Both the position numbers and the translations under genes were made by a program. Shown here piece by piece: positions 29,955 through 39,247 of a DNA stretch of 47,123 bases. The notes below the pieces were generated by a model. That model saw only the letters and a list, made by a program, of their open reading frames with translations, was not told where the DNA came from and did not search any database. Where the stretch lies: positions 1 through 47,123 of the forward strand of contig JAUNGQ010000012.1 of the NCBI GenBank assembly GCA_030524285.1, written 5' to 3'. Position 1 is the first letter of the stretch. Every line of letters starts with the position of its first letter. Origin of the DNA: Eubacteriales bacterium (GTDB taxonomy: Bacteria > Bacillota > Clostridia > Oscillospirales > Butyricicoccaceae).

Positions 29955-31757
29955 ATGAATACATCCATTGAGGGCATGAAGCGTACCGCATGGTGCGGCG
30001 AGCTGCGTGCAGCGGATGCAGAAAAGGAAGTTATTGTCAATGGCTGGTGCGAGCGTACCCGTGACAATGGCGGCGTGTTGTTCCTGCTACTGCGTGACCG
30101 TACCGGTACCGTACAGTGCACGTTTGATAAGTCTGTGAATGCAGATCTGTTTGACATTGCATTCGGTGTCCGTACCGAATATGTACTGGCGATCAAGGGC
30201 AAGGTTGTCCGTCGTGACGAGCGTGCAATCAACAGCAAGATGCCGACAGGCGAGATCGAAATTGCAGTTACCGATATCCGTATCCTGTCCAAGTCTGAGA
30301 CAACGCCGTTTGAGATTTCCGACAACAAGGAAGTCAATGACCAGCTCCGTCTGAAATATCGCTATCTTGATCTGCGCCGTCCGTCCATGCAGCGCAATCT
30401 GGCGCTGCGTCATCGTGTAACACAGGTTGCACGCAATTACTTTGACGAGCAGGGCTTTTTGGAAATCGAGACGCCGATGCTACAGAAGTCTACGCCGGAG
30501 GGCGCCCGTGACTATCTGGTTCCGTCCCGTGTGCATCCGGGCAAGTTCTATGCACTACCGCAGTCTCCACAGCAGTATAAGCAGCTGCTGATGCTGTCCG
30601 GTGTTGACCGCTATATGCAGATTACCCGTTGCTTCCGTGATGAAGACCTGCGTGCAGACCGTCAGCCGGAGTTTACTCAGATTGACTTGGAAATGTCTTT
30701 TGTTGAGCAGGATGATGTGATTGCAGTCAATGAAGGATTTTTACAGCGCGTCTTCAAGGAAGTGCTGGATGTTGATATTCAGTTGCCGCTGCCGCGTATG
30801 AAGTGGAAGGATGCCATGGACAAGTATGGCTCCGATAAGCCGGATCTGCGTTTTGGCTATGAAATCGTTGATATTTCCGATATTGCAAAGGATTGCTCGT
30901 TCAAGGTATTCAATGGTGCAGTTGCAGACGGCGGTACGGTACGACTGATCAACATCAACGGCGCTGCGGACAAGTTCCCGCGCAAGGAAATTGACAAGCT
31001 TCAGGACTTTGTCAAGACCTATCGTGCAAAGGGTCTGGCATGGATGAAGCTGGCATCTGACGGCAAGATGACTTCTTCGTTTGCCAAGTTCCTGACAGAG
31101 GACGAGGTTGCAGCAATCAAGGAAAAAGCAGGAGCAAAGGATGGCGATATCCTGTTTGTTGTTGCGGATTCCGATTGGCAGACTGCTGTTGTTGCACTCG
31201 GTGCGCTGCGCTGTGAGCTGGCAAAGCGTCTCGGCATCATTGATCCGAATGATTACAAGCTGTTGTGGGTTGTTGAATTTCCGCAGTTTGAGTACAGCGA
31301 AGAGGAAAACCGTTACGTTGCGATGCACCATCCGTTCACCGCGCCAATGGATGAGGACCTCGACATTCTGGAGAGCGATCCGGCAAAGGTACGTGCAAAG
31401 GCATATGATATCATTCTCAATGGCTGCGAGCTGGGCGGCGGCTCCATTCGTATCCATTCTACCGAGACACAGGCACGGATGTTCCGCGCACTGGGCTTCT
31501 CGGATGAGGATGCACAGGAGCGGTTTGGTCATCTATTGACAGCATTCAAGTATGGCGCGCCTCCGCATGGTGGTCTGGCATATGGTCTTGACCGCCTGTG
31601 TATGCTGCTGGCTGGCTTGGATTCCATCCGCGATGTCATTGCATTCCCGAAGGTACAGAACGCCTCCGAGCTGATGACGGCGTGCCCGTCTGTGGTTGAC
31701 CAGAAACAGCTGGACGAGCTGCATCTGGCACTGGCCGTAGAAGAAGAACAGGAATAA
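29955..31757 (+). CDS. aspS: Aspartate--tRNA ligase
   Basis: Class II synthetase of the bacterial type, 600 aa, charging tRNA-Asp (and perhaps tRNA-Asn). N-terminal OB-fold anticodon domain (residues 15-105, GWCERTRDNGGVLFLLLRDR), catalytic domain with RHRVTQVARNYFDEQGFLEIETP-type motif 1 (about 155-175), motif 2 ITRCFRDEDLRADRQPEFTQ, a bacterial GAD insertion (about 290-420), and motif 3 GLAYGLDRLCMLL near 550. Start fixed by GGGGAGG. The terminator follows directly. Confidence 0.96.
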   Translation: MNTSIEGMKRTAWCGELRAADAEKEVIVNGWCERTRDNGGVLFLLLRDRTGTVQCTFDKSVNADLFDIAFGVRTEYVLAIKGKVVRRDERAINSKMPTGEIEIAVTDIRILSKSETTPFEISDNKEVNDQLRLKYRYLDLRRPSMQRNLALRHRVTQVARNYFDEQGFLEIETPMLQKSTPEGARDYLVPSRVHPGKFYALPQSPQQYKQLLMLSGVDRYMQITRCFRDEDLRADRQPEFTQIDLEMSFVEQDDVIAVNEGFLQRVFKEVLDVDIQLPLPRMKWKDAMDKYGSDKPDLRFGYEIVDISDIAKDCSFKVFNGAVADGGTVRLININGAADKFPRKEIDKLQDFVKTYRAKGLAWMKLASDGKMTSSFAKFLTEDEVAAIKEKAGAKDGDILFVVADSDWQTAVVALGALRCELAKRLGIIDPNDYKLLWVVEFPQFEYSEEENRYVAMHHPFTAPMDEDLDILESDPAKVRAKAYDIILNGCELGGGSIRIHSTETQARMFRALGFSDEDAQERFGHLLTAFKYGAPPHGGLAYGLDRLCMLLAGLDSIRDVIAFPKVQNASELMTACPSVVDQKQLDELHLALAVEEEQE

Positions 31758-31765
31758 TCAAAACA

Positions 31766-31806
31766 GCAAAAAGCCTTCTCCGGAAGTGACCGGGGAAGGC
31801 TTTTGA
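31766..31806 (+). terminator. Terminator of aspS
   Basis: AAAAAGCCTTCTCCGG and CCGGGGAAGGCTTTT form a long stem ending in TTTT. It starts 9 nt after the stop codon. Confidence 0.9.
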
Positions 31807-31853
31807 TCGGATGCTGTAACCAAACTGTTGCTGAATTGTTCACGCATTGTTCA

Positions 31854-31882
31854 TTTCATTCCAATGTGCGCCGTGCTATAAT
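31854..31882 (+). promoter_or_regulatory. Promoter of the esterase gene
   Basis: -10 TATAAT (31877-31882) is clear; the -35 at 31854 (TTTCAT) is weak, with a 17-bp spacer. Confidence 0.45.
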
Positions 31883-31955
31883 GGAAAACGTGGAAATGAT
31901 ACACACCGCTGCGTAGTGGCGGCTGGTATCAAAGCAGACGAATAGTGGAGGAAAA

Positions 31956-32675
31956 ATGAACGTGCCGAATGAAACGAAAAAAGATTTTTGCTGTTTGATC
32001 ATCAGCGGCTTTGGTGCAGGCAGTCAGGCCGGCATTATCCTGCGGGATCATATGTGTGATAGCGGCATCGATACATTCCTGACCACGCCTTCCGGAAAAG
32101 AAACGCTGCGGATGGATAAGGATCACTGGATTCATGGCATCCGTATGGAATATCTGTCATTGCGCAAGCAATATCAGCGGATTGCCGTCATTGGATTGTC
32201 ACTTGGCGGTATGCTGCAATTACATTTGCTGGATTTAAAGCCGGCAGCCTTGATTTTTGTCAACACACCGTCAGCATCTGTACACAGCAGCCGTGTATGG
32301 AACCATATTTTTCAGGCTGATTTACAGGCGCGGATACATGGAATCCGTGCAATAGCGGGAAAACATCAGTTAAAGCAATTGGTAGAAAAGACGCGTGGCT
32401 GTAATGTACAGAGCGTACGCTGCCCTGCGCTGGTGTTACAGACGATGGATGATAAAATCTGTGATCCGTCCCATGCGGATAAGCTGTTTAAGCTGTTGCA
32501 TATGACAGATAAAAATATCCGGTTTTATCCGGAGGGCGGGCATGATGTATTGGCCAGTCATACTGTACTTGCTGTATGTAGTGATATTTTCCAGTTCTGT
32601 TCCCGTGTACGTGGGCAGGAGCACAGAATGCAGTCGGGCGCAGGAGAAAACGAACCGCCGGCTAACGAAGCGTAA
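31956..32675 (+). CDS. Alpha/beta hydrolase, carboxylesterase-like
   Basis: 239 aa, cytoplasmic. Alpha/beta-hydrolase fold of the Est30/monoacylglycerol-lipase-like group: oxyanion region LIISGFGAGSQAG, nucleophile elbow GLSLGG (serine near residue 87), acid in TMDDKICDPSHA (about 168) and histidine in EGGHDVL (about 194). Likely cleaves short-chain esters; the natural substrate is unknown. Ribosome site GGAGG ahead of ATG. Its own promoter and terminator make it a single unit. Confidence 0.82.
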   Translation: MNVPNETKKDFCCLIISGFGAGSQAGIILRDHMCDSGIDTFLTTPSGKETLRMDKDHWIHGIRMEYLSLRKQYQRIAVIGLSLGGMLQLHLLDLKPAALIFVNTPSASVHSSRVWNHIFQADLQARIHGIRAIAGKHQLKQLVEKTRGCNVQSVRCPALVLQTMDDKICDPSHADKLFKLLHMTDKNIRFYPEGGHDVLASHTVLAVCSDIFQFCSRVRGQEHRMQSGAGENEPPANEA

Positions 32676-32695
32676 CCGCGAATACCTACAGAAGT

Positions 32696-32722
32696 CTTCC
32701 TCTTCAGAGGAAGGCTTTTTTT
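32696..32722 (+). terminator. Terminator of the esterase gene
   Basis: CTTCCTC (32696-32702) and GAGGAAG (32707-32713), then GC and a run of seven T. It overlaps the end of the convergent LysR gene by two bases. Confidence 0.85.
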
Positions 32723-33692
32723 ATACATCTGGTTCATTGGACAGCATGTGCAGCTGCGCTTCCTCCGAGCTGATGCGGAAAAATTCCTCCATTGCGCGGG
32801 TAATATGCCTTTTACGGCGGAAATAGAAATAAACCTTACGGCGGGTGATGTCCTCATCCAAACGGAAATAATATAATGCATGTGATGGGGGCGTGTGCTG
32901 TAAAATGGTATCACTGATCAGCACAGCGCCTAATCCGCTGCATGCAATTTGATATGAGGTTGTCAGCTGATCAAGCTCCAGCCGGATATCTGGATGGAAA
33001 CGATATCGTTTACACAGTTTTTCAAAACGGTAGCGGGTATCATTGCCGGTACGCAGTGTGAGAAACGGGATATCAGCAAATGCGGATAACGGTACACAGG
33101 GGACAGAGGACAAGCCTGGCACACAATCGGGATGATGTATATCCAACTGATAGCGTTCCAGCTTATGATCCGGTAATAATGCTTTGGGAACAACCAACAG
33201 CAGGTTTTCGGTAAACAGATACTTTTTGTCATAAGCATCGTCAGTCAGATCGTAATTTTCCAGAACGATATCCAAAGCGCCGGCATCCAGGGATTTTAAT
33301 AATTCATCGGTATTGCCCTCGCTCATGGAAACCTGTACGCCGGGATGCCGCTTGGAAAAGGAAAAAATATAATTGGGCAGCAGGAAAGAGGCAAATACAC
33401 TGTTGGCGCCGATGGAGAGCGAACCGACAGCCAGACTTTCTGTCTGATTCAGATATTGTAAAAATCGATTTTCCGTGTCCATAATCTGTTCCGCACAGCT
33501 GATATATTCCCGGCCAATGCCGGTAAGCCGGATTGGGGAACACGAACGGTCAAAAATCGGGCTTCCAATGCGTTTTTCCACCTTTTTAACCATGGCGCTT
33601 AGCGCAGGCTGGGAAATAAACAGCCGTTCCGCCGCGCGGGAAAAGCTCATTTCCTTGTATACTGCGTAAACATATTCCATATTACGGAACAT
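32721..33692 (-). CDS. LysR-family transcriptional regulator
   Basis: 323 aa from ATG at 33692, 7 nt after GGAGGG; a TTG at 33698 is too close to that site. N-terminal winged helix-turn-helix (YAVYKEMSFSRAAERLFISQ, PALSAMVKKVEKRIG, residues about 6-45) and a C-terminal effector domain. Divergent to a short transcription unit at 33849 and adjacent to asparaginase further on. Its target is unknown; LysR regulators usually control the divergent promoter, which here would be the one at 33779. Confidence 0.88.
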   Translation of the reverse strand: MFRNMEYVYAVYKEMSFSRAAERLFISQPALSAMVKKVEKRIGSPIFDRSCSPIRLTGIGREYISCAEQIMDTENRFLQYLNQTESLAVGSLSIGANSVFASFLLPNYIFSFSKRHPGVQVSMSEGNTDELLKSLDAGALDIVLENYDLTDDAYDKKYLFTENLLLVVPKALLPDHKLERYQLDIHHPDCVPGLSSVPCVPLSAFADIPFLTLRTGNDTRYRFEKLCKRYRFHPDIRLELDQLTTSYQIACSGLGAVLISDTILQHTPPSHALYYFRLDEDITRRKVYFYFRRKRHITRAMEEFFRISSEEAQLHMLSNEPDV

Positions 33693-33778
33693 GAACAAAC
33701 CCTCCTTGTAATCGGAACAATTGATATTATACAGTATAACATAAGCATTTGATTATAACAAATATAAAATATTGATAT

Positions 33779-33807
33779 TTGATATATGTGATTTGTTCGT
33801 TTATAAT
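33779..33807 (+). promoter_or_regulatory. Strong sigma-A promoter of a short transcript
   Basis: -35 TTGATA (33779-33784) and -10 TATAAT (33802-33807), 17-bp spacer. It faces away from the LysR gene, in AT-rich DNA with ATATTTGATATAT-type dyads suitable for a LysR operator. Confidence 0.7.
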
Positions 33808-33848
33808 AAAGCCAACGATATGAATCACCAGATGGAACGAAAAAATAC

Positions 33849-34091
33849 ATGGATAAGATGTATTTTTATCTGGGATTGATATTGTGTGGAACCGACATGC
33901 TGGAGAAAGAATTGCGAAAAGTCGGTTTTTCCTCCCGAAAGGAAAAATATTTGTTACATATCCAGCCTGTAGTAGAGAGCAGACTGGAGAATACGGATAG
34001 CGTGCGTTGGAAAGCATGCTATCGGTATGGGTTACACATCATTCAGGACATGGTCTGTACCCTGCCCGTCAGCCTGACTCCCTTCGGCTGA
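33849..34091 (+). CDS. Small hypothetical protein or non-coding transcript
   Basis: 80 codons (MDKMYFYLGLILCGTDMLEK...), charged, with no membrane segment beyond a weak hydrophobic start and no family I recognise. It lies right behind a near-consensus promoter but has only a poor ribosome site (GGAACG, far away). Its last 11 codons run into a strong hairpin with a T-rich tail. It may encode a small protein, be the decayed start of a longer gene, or be a chance frame in a small RNA of about 310 nt. Confidence 0.35.
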   Translation: MDKMYFYLGLILCGTDMLEKELRKVGFSSRKEKYLLHIQPVVESRLENTDSVRWKACYRYGLHIIQDMVCTLPVSLTPFG

Positions 34092-34130
34092 CGGCAGGAG
34101 CAGGACACCTGGGTGATTTTTTCTTTTTTT
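34061..34130 (+). terminator. Hairpin and T-rich tail ending the short transcript
   Basis: CCTGCCCGTCAGCC (34061-34074) pairs with GGCTGACGGCAGG (34086-34098), 13 bp with one bulged C. A small CACC/GGTG stem and ATTTTTTCTTTTTTT follow. The loop TGACTCCC recalls the CTCCCTC repeats of the window. Confidence 0.55.
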
Positions 34131-34166
34131 GAAAATTGATTCCCATGTATTTTAACATTCCATTAT

Positions 34167-34195
34167 TTGCAGATCATGCAAATGTGTGGTATGAT
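34167..34195 (+). promoter_or_regulatory. Sigma-A promoter of the asparaginase gene
   Basis: -35 TTGCAG (34167-34172) and -10 TATGAT (34190-34195), 17-bp spacer, about 70 nt ahead of the start. A GAAGCCG/CGGCTTTTC hairpin lies in the leader. Confidence 0.65.
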
Positions 34196-34275
34196 ACAAT
34201 AAATATGTGCAGCATGGAAGCCGTAGCGATCCTGTCGGCGGCTTTTCGTGAAATAAAAAGGAGCGACATAAGCAT

Positions 34276-35271
34276 ATGAAAAAAATTCTCATGTTGACCA
34301 CTGGCGGCACGATTGCAGGCGAACATACCGAAACCGGTCTGGTTCCGGTTTATTCCGGTGAACAGCTTGTTTCCATGGTTCCGGAAATGCGGGAGCTGTG
34401 TGAACTGGAATGCAAGGATATTATGCAGCTCGATGGCACCAATGTACAGCCGGAGGACTGGATTACCATGGCGGAAGCTGTCTATGATGCACAGGAGGAT
34501 TATGACGGCGTGATTATCACCCATGGAACAGATACTATGGCATATTCTGCCTGCGCAGTCAGTCTTATGGTGCAGAACCTGAGAAAGCCTGTTATTTTTA
34601 CCGGCTCCCAGATTGCTTTGATTGACGAGCATTCCGATGGCAAACGAAATTTGATCGATGCTGTACATGCAGCGATGTCTGGTGTCCCGGGCGTATATGT
34701 TGTATTTTGCGGCAGAATGATTCAGGGTATTCGTTCTCAGAAGATGTTTACCCGTGAACTGGATGCATTTCATAGCATCAATGCAGAAGATGCAGGATAT
34801 ATTCAGGATGGCAAGGTGATCCTGAATAAGGAAATCCCAATGCCGAGAGAAGCTTTGATTCTGGATACCAAACTGGAGCCGAAGGTAGTGCAGCTCAAGC
34901 TGCTGCCGGGTATTGAGCCAAAGCAGCTGGAATCCATGCTGGGTATGGGCTATTATGGTATTATTCTGGAGGCATTCGGCTGCGGCGGCATTCCGAATCA
35001 GCAGCGTAATCTGCTGCCGTGCCTGAAGCGGGCAAAGCAGTTTGGCGTTGCTGTTTTGATTGCAACCCAGTGCAAATATGGCTATGTTGATCTGACCGTG
35101 TATGATGTCAATGTGCAGGCAGCACGCGAGGGCGCACTTTCTGTATATGATATGAGCATTGAGGCTGCAGCTGTTAAGCTGATGTGGGTTCTGGGTCATA
35201 CCAAGGATTTGGATGAAGTGCGTAAGATGATGGAAACCTGCTACGTCGGTGAGTTTACGGAAAAGAAGTAA
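34276..35271 (+). CDS. ansA: L-asparaginase, type I (cytoplasmic)
   Basis: Hydrolyses asparagine to aspartate and ammonia. 331 aa with no signal peptide, so cytoplasmic. The two catalytic threonine regions are MLTTGGTIAGEHTETG (residues 6-21) and ITHGTDTMAYSA (about 83-94); LDGTNVQPEDW provides the substrate-binding serine/threonine region. The C-terminal domain includes GIILEAFGCGGIPN. Ribosome site AAAGGAG. Single-gene unit between a promoter and a terminator. A glutaminase side activity cannot be excluded. Confidence 0.93.
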   Translation: MKKILMLTTGGTIAGEHTETGLVPVYSGEQLVSMVPEMRELCELECKDIMQLDGTNVQPEDWITMAEAVYDAQEDYDGVIITHGTDTMAYSACAVSLMVQNLRKPVIFTGSQIALIDEHSDGKRNLIDAVHAAMSGVPGVYVVFCGRMIQGIRSQKMFTRELDAFHSINAEDAGYIQDGKVILNKEIPMPREALILDTKLEPKVVQLKLLPGIEPKQLESMLGMGYYGIILEAFGCGGIPNQQRNLLPCLKRAKQFGVAVLIATQCKYGYVDLTVYDVNVQAAREGALSVYDMSIEAAAVKLMWVLGHTKDLDEVRKMMETCYVGEFTEKK

Positions 35272-35289
35272 GCGCTGGAAAGGAACAAA

Positions 35290-35317
35290 GGACACCCGGA
35301 AAATGGGTGTCCTTTCT
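35290..35317. terminator. Terminator between ansA and ribH
   Basis: GGACACCC (35290-35297) and GGGTGTCC (35305-35312) followed by TTTCTT. It serves the + strand asparaginase transcript. Confidence 0.88.
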
Positions 35318-35338
35318 TGATAATATTACTTTCCTGAC

Positions 35339-35367
35339 AAGGCTCCCTCAAAGAGGGAGGCTTTTTG
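35339..35367. repeat. Palindromic CTCCCTC repeat at the rib operon end
   Basis: GGCTCCCTC and GAGGGAGGC flank an AAA loop, followed on the + strand by TTTTTG. It belongs to the same repeat family as 29704-29863 and may also act as a terminator. It lies right after the ribH stop codon. Confidence 0.6.
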
Positions 35368-35369
35368 TT

Positions 35370-35831
35370 TTACAGATTACGGATGAGGTTTGCCATCTCA
35401 ATGCCGGAGCATGCAACGTCATATCCCTTGTTGCCTGCCTTGGTGCCGGCACGCTCAATCGCCTGCTCAATGGAATCGGTGGTAACGACGCCGAACAGTA
35501 CCGGAATGCCGGAGGACAGGGAAACCTGTGCCACGCCCTTTGCACACTCGTTGCAAACGAGGTCATAATGGGATGTGGAACCGCGGATAACAGCGCCAAG
35601 GCAAAGAACCATGTCATACTTGCCGGAATTTGCCATCTTCTGGGCAATCAGCGGGATTTCAAATGCGCCCGGAACCCATGCAATTTCGATATCATCGGAC
35701 GCAACGCCATGACGTACCAGTGCATCCTGTGCGCCGGAAACCAGCTTGCCGACGATAAATTCATTGAAACGGGCAGCAACAATGCCAACCTTCAGACCAG
35801 TACCTACTACATTTCCTTCTAACAGTTTCAT
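35370..35831 (-). CDS. ribH: 6,7-dimethyl-8-ribityllumazine synthase
   Basis: Condenses 5-amino-6-ribitylaminouracil with dihydroxybutanone phosphate to make lumazine, the riboflavin precursor. 153 aa. Seen: [29 protein letters not shown], and [15 protein letters not shown] with the catalytic histidine. Ribosome site GGAGG. Last gene of the ribDEAH operon. Confidence 0.96.
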   Translation of the reverse strand: MKLLEGNVVGTGLKVGIVAARFNEFIVGKLVSGAQDALVRHGVASDDIEIAWVPGAFEIPLIAQKMANSGKYDMVLCLGAVIRGSTSHYDLVCNECAKGVAQVSLSSGIPVLFGVVTTDSIEQAIERAGTKAGNKGYDVACSGIEMANLIRNL

Positions 35832-35870
35832 AATGGATTTTCCTCCTGTATTTTCACGTGATACATGAAC

Positions 35871-37079
35871 TTATTTGTATTCTGTCATATGATCCATGCG
35901 TTCCTGCTTGGTTTTCAGATAGAATGCATCTACCGGATTGGCAGCAATTTGAATCGGAACACGTTCTACAATTTCCAGACCATAGCCGGACAGACCATGA
36001 ATCTTGGTTGGGTTATTGGTCATCAGGCGAAGCTGATGCACGCCGAGCGCAACCAGAATCTGTGCGCCCATGCCGTATTCACGCAGATCGGGTGCAAAAC
36101 CAAGCTTGATGTTGGCGTCAACGGTGTCATAGCCCTGCTCTTGCAGCTCATAGGCACGCAGCTTGTTAATCAGACCAATGCCGCGTCCCTCCTGCCGCAG
36201 ATACAGCAGCATACCGCGGCCTTCCTTTGCAATCGCTGTGAGTGCTGCGGCAAGCTGTTCGCCACAGTCGCAGCGTGCGGAACCGAAGGTATCACCGGTC
36301 AGGCACTCGGAATGCACACGGCAGAGCACCGGCTTGCCATCTGCAATATCACCCATCGTCAGGGCAACATGATGCTCGCCGGACAGCTTGTTGACAAAGC
36401 CGTGAATTTTGAAATGACCGTATTTCGTCGGCATATCTGCGCAGGCAACCTCTTTAACCAGAGATTCTTCCTTGTCGCGCATACGGTAGGCGATCAGGTC
36501 TGCAATGGAAATCATAACAAGATTGTGTTCCTTTGCAAATTCGATCAGTTCCGTGGTACGCATCATGGTACCATCCTCGCGCATGATCTCACAGCACAGG
36601 CCAACCGGTGCAAGTCCTGCCAGACGGCACAGATCAACGGTAGCTTCGGTATGACCGGAACGGATCAGGACACCGCCTTCGCGTGCACGAAGCGGGAACA
36701 TATGACCCGGGCGGCGGAAATCCTCCGGTTTCGCCTCCGGATTGACCGTCATCATTGCAGTGAGCGAACGTTCCACCGCAGAGATACCGGTGGTAGTCTT
36801 GATATGATCGATGGAAACCGTGAATGCAGTTTCATGGTTATCGGTGTTCTTTTCCACCATTGCTGACAGGCCGAGCTTGTCGCAGTAATCACCGCTCATC
36901 GGCATACAGATCAGGCCCTTGGCGTAGGTAGCCATGAAGTTTACATTTTCTGTGGTTGCGAACTGTGCGGCGCAAATGATATCGCCTTCATTTTCGCGGT
37001 CCGGGTCATCGGTTACAAGAATATTCTTGCCTGCCCGCAGCGCGTCCAGCGCCTCCTCGATGGTTGCAAAATCAGCCAT
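35871..37079 (-). CDS. ribBA: Bifunctional 3,4-dihydroxy-2-butanone 4-phosphate synthase / GTP cyclohydrolase II
   Basis: 402 aa, makes both riboflavin precursors. Start at 37079 ([11 protein letters not shown]), after GGAGG at a rather long spacing of 12 nt. The N-terminal DHBP synthase half (1-200) has [33 protein letters not shown] and [14 protein letters not shown]. The C-terminal GTP cyclohydrolase II half has the zinc cysteines in [18 protein letters not shown] and the [13 protein letters not shown] motif. 19 nt after the ribE stop, same operon. Confidence 0.96.
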   Translation of the reverse strand: MADFATIEEALDALRAGKNILVTDDPDRENEGDIICAAQFATTENVNFMATYAKGLICMPMSGDYCDKLGLSAMVEKNTDNHETAFTVSIDHIKTTTGISAVERSLTAMMTVNPEAKPEDFRRPGHMFPLRAREGGVLIRSGHTEATVDLCRLAGLAPVGLCCEIMREDGTMMRTTELIEFAKEHNLVMISIADLIAYRMRDKEESLVKEVACADMPTKYGHFKIHGFVNKLSGEHHVALTMGDIADGKPVLCRVHSECLTGDTFGSARCDCGEQLAAALTAIAKEGRGMLLYLRQEGRGIGLINKLRAYELQEQGYDTVDANIKLGFAPDLREYGMGAQILVALGVHQLRLMTNNPTKIHGLSGYGLEIVERVPIQIAANPVDAFYLKTKQERMDHMTEYK

Positions 37080-37098
37080 GATAGTATGAATCCTCCAA

Positions 37099-37758
37099 TC
37101 AGATAAACCCGTGACCGGCGAGAAAATCAACGGTCAGACCGCCGGAAGTTTCAGTTTGCATTTCCTCCGGCGCGGGCTTCATAAGCTTTTCAATATATTT
37201 TCCGACGATGTCGCATTCCAGATTCACGACATAGCCGGGTTTTCGTGTGAGCAAGGTGGTTTCCTGTCCGGTATGGGGGATAATGGAAACCTTAAAACAG
37301 GTATCGTCGACATATGCGACGGTCAGGCTGATACCATCGATGGTAATCGAGCCTTTTTCTACAATATAGCGCAGGATATTCGGCGCTGCGGAAACCGTCA
37401 CCCAGACCGCGTTGCCCTCCGGGGACAGGTCTGTGATCGTACCGGTTCCATCCACGTGTCCGGCGACAATATGACCGCCGAAGCGTCCGTCTGCTGCCAT
37501 CGCACGTTCCAGATTGACGCGGGATTTCGGGCGCAGGGCACCGAGATTGGTACGGCGCATGGTTTCCGGCATGACATCGCCTTCAAAGCCATCGCCAGTC
37601 AGCCGGACAACCGTCAGACATACGCCGTTGACTGCGATCGAATCGCCCAGCTTGGTACCACCCAGAACCGTTTTGGCATGGATACCGAGCACGGTACTGG
37701 TTGCCGTCTGGCGCAGGCCGGTAATTTCACCGACTTCTTCAACAATTCCGGTAAACAT
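37099..37758 (-). CDS. ribE: Riboflavin synthase alpha chain
   Basis: Dismutates two lumazine molecules to riboflavin. 219 aa with two lumazine-binding domains: [12 protein letters not shown] at the start, [25 protein letters not shown], then [13 protein letters not shown] and [15 protein letters not shown] in the second repeat. Ribosome site AAAGGA. Starts 4 nt after the ribD stop codon. Confidence 0.96.
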   Translation of the reverse strand: MFTGIVEEVGEITGLRQTATSTVLGIHAKTVLGGTKLGDSIAVNGVCLTVVRLTGDGFEGDVMPETMRRTNLGALRPKSRVNLERAMAADGRFGGHIVAGHVDGTGTITDLSPEGNAVWVTVSAAPNILRYIVEKGSITIDGISLTVAYVDDTCFKVSIIPHTGQETTLLTRKPGYVVNLECDIVGKYIEKLMKPAPEEMQTETSGGLTVDFLAGHGFI

Positions 37759-37762
37759 GAAT

Positions 37763-38872
37763 TCAGTCCTTTCGGATACGGCCTTCCATCAGGAGATCAT
37801 CTCCAAGCCGTGTGATTGTAAGATTTTCCAGTGTCAGTGCATCTGCCATTTTTGCAATGCCGATACCGCCAACCGGACCGTGTGCATCTGCGCCGCCAAT
37901 CAGCTTGGGGGCGATATATGCCTGTACTGCATGGACAAGCCCAAGGCGAAGCGCTTCACCGTTTAAGGTTCCGCCGCCCTCCAACAGTACGCTGTCGATC
38001 TGTTCCTTGCCGAGATATGCCATCATCGCCTTTAAATCGACGTGTGTGCCAGATTCATCCGGCATGGGAATGACATGAACACCGGCGTTTTCGAGTGCGG
38101 TTTTCCGGGCAACATCTGCATGAGCACAGAAAATCCATGTTGGAATATCCTTTGCCGTACGGACAAGCTGACTGTCCAGCGGCGTGCGCAGATTACTGTC
38201 ACAGATCAGACGAAGTGGATCAACACCGGATTCAATCCGGCAGTTGAGCATTGGGTCATCTGCCAAAACGGTACCGATACCCACCAGAATGGAGCTTAAC
38301 TGTTTACGGGTGTGATGTACATGCTCGCGTGCAGCCTCTCCGGTGATCCATCTGGAATCGCCGGTATAAGCGGCGATTTTGCCATCCAGCGTCATAGCGT
38401 ATTTCATGACAACGTACGGTGTTCTGGTGGTAATATAGTGGAAAAATACCTCGTTGAGTGCATGGCATTCCTCTTCGAGCACACCGGAAACACATTCGAT
38501 ACCGGCATCCCGCAGAATCTGCAAACCCTTGCCTGCAACCAGTGGATTTGGGTCCAGACAGGCTACGACGACACGTCGGATTTTATGCTCTAAAATCGCT
38601 TCGGTGCACGGTGGTGTACGGCCCCAGTGGCAGCATGGCTCCAGTGTGACATAAATGGTTGCGCCGGTGCAGTCTTCTGTACAATGCAGGAAGGCATTGC
38701 GTTCTGCGTGCAGCCCGCCGATGCGTTCATGCCAGCCCTCGCCAATGATGCGGTCATCCTTGACGATGACAGCGCCAACCATGGGATTGGGGGAAACATG
38801 TCCGGCACCGCGCTTTGCCAGCTCCAGTGCACGGCGCATGTAGTTTTGATCGGTTGTTTTCCTATCCGTCAT
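37763..38872 (-). CDS. ribD: Bifunctional diaminohydroxyphosphoribosylaminopyrimidine deaminase / reductase
   Basis: 369 aa, performs deamination then reduction in riboflavin synthesis. N-terminal cytidine-deaminase-like domain with zinc ligands in GLHAERNAFL and TLEPCCHWGRTPPC (residues about 50-90). The C-terminal reductase has VVMKYAMTLDGKIAAYTGDS, DSRWITGEAAREHVH and VLLEGGGTLNGEAL. The ribosome site is weak (GGAG, 13 nt off). First gene of the operon, directly downstream of the FMN riboswitch and its terminator. Confidence 0.96.
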   Translation of the reverse strand: MTDRKTTDQNYMRRALELAKRGAGHVSPNPMVGAVIVKDDRIIGEGWHERIGGLHAERNAFLHCTEDCTGATIYVTLEPCCHWGRTPPCTEAILEHKIRRVVVACLDPNPLVAGKGLQILRDAGIECVSGVLEEECHALNEVFFHYITTRTPYVVMKYAMTLDGKIAAYTGDSRWITGEAAREHVHHTRKQLSSILVGIGTVLADDPMLNCRIESGVDPLRLICDSNLRTPLDSQLVRTAKDIPTWIFCAHADVARKTALENAGVHVIPMPDESGTHVDLKAMMAYLGKEQIDSVLLEGGGTLNGEALRLGLVHAVQAYIAPKLIGGADAHGPVGGIGIAKMADALTLENLTITRLGDDLLMEGRIRKD

Positions 38873-38945
38873 TTCATATCAGCTCCAAAGCAACAAATTT
38901 CCGGTTCCGCAGAGCATTTTGCATAGCGCACTGTAGTGCAAACGT

Positions 38946-39017
38946 AAAAAAACCCTGTTTTCAACATAAAACAGGGCGCATAAAAAATGCCTGTTTGCGG
39001 TGTACGCGAAACAGGGC
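38946..39017 (-). terminator. FMN-controlled transcription attenuator
   Basis: On the minus strand CCCTGTTTT/AAAACAGGG (38953-38976) is followed by a run of U, forming a terminator. Just upstream, GCCCTGTTTCGCG (39005-39017) can pair with CGCAAACAGGC (38989-38999). The strings CCCTGTTT and AAACAGG occur in both hairpins, so the partners can swap, giving terminated and read-through forms. Confidence 0.75.
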
Positions 39018-39056
39018 ACGGAAAAGGGGAGACATTGTAACATGCCTCGATTGCGT

Positions 39057-39174
39057 CTTCTTCCATCCAGACTGTGACTGTCGGCTCCGGAATTTCACCG
39101 AATCAGCCGCGGGAATCAATTCCAGCGGGTCGCGGGCTGTACCGCCGGTAGGGAGTTCCACCCTGCCCTGAAGA
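39057..39174 (-). promoter_or_regulatory. FMN riboswitch (RFN element)
   Basis: Read on the minus strand it has the conserved RFN blocks in order: CAGGGCAGGGTGGAA, ACCGGCGGTACAGCCCGCGA, GATTCGGTGAAATTCCG, GCCGACAGTCACAGTCTGGA and TGGAAGAAG. It binds flavin mononucleotide and lowers riboflavin gene expression. It lies between the rib promoter and the attenuator ahead of ribD. Confidence 0.97.
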
Positions 39175-39200
39175 ACAATGTTATTTTCTTGACAAAAAAA

Positions 39201-39229
39201 AGTATACTACATTTGTATATGAATTGCAA
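39201..39229 (-). promoter_or_regulatory. Sigma-A promoter of the rib operon
   Basis: Minus strand: -35 TTGCAA (39224-39229) and -10 TATACT (39201-39206), 17-bp spacer. Transcription would start about 20 nt before the riboswitch. Confidence 0.75.
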
Positions 39230-39247
39230 TACCTTCGTCAAATGTTA

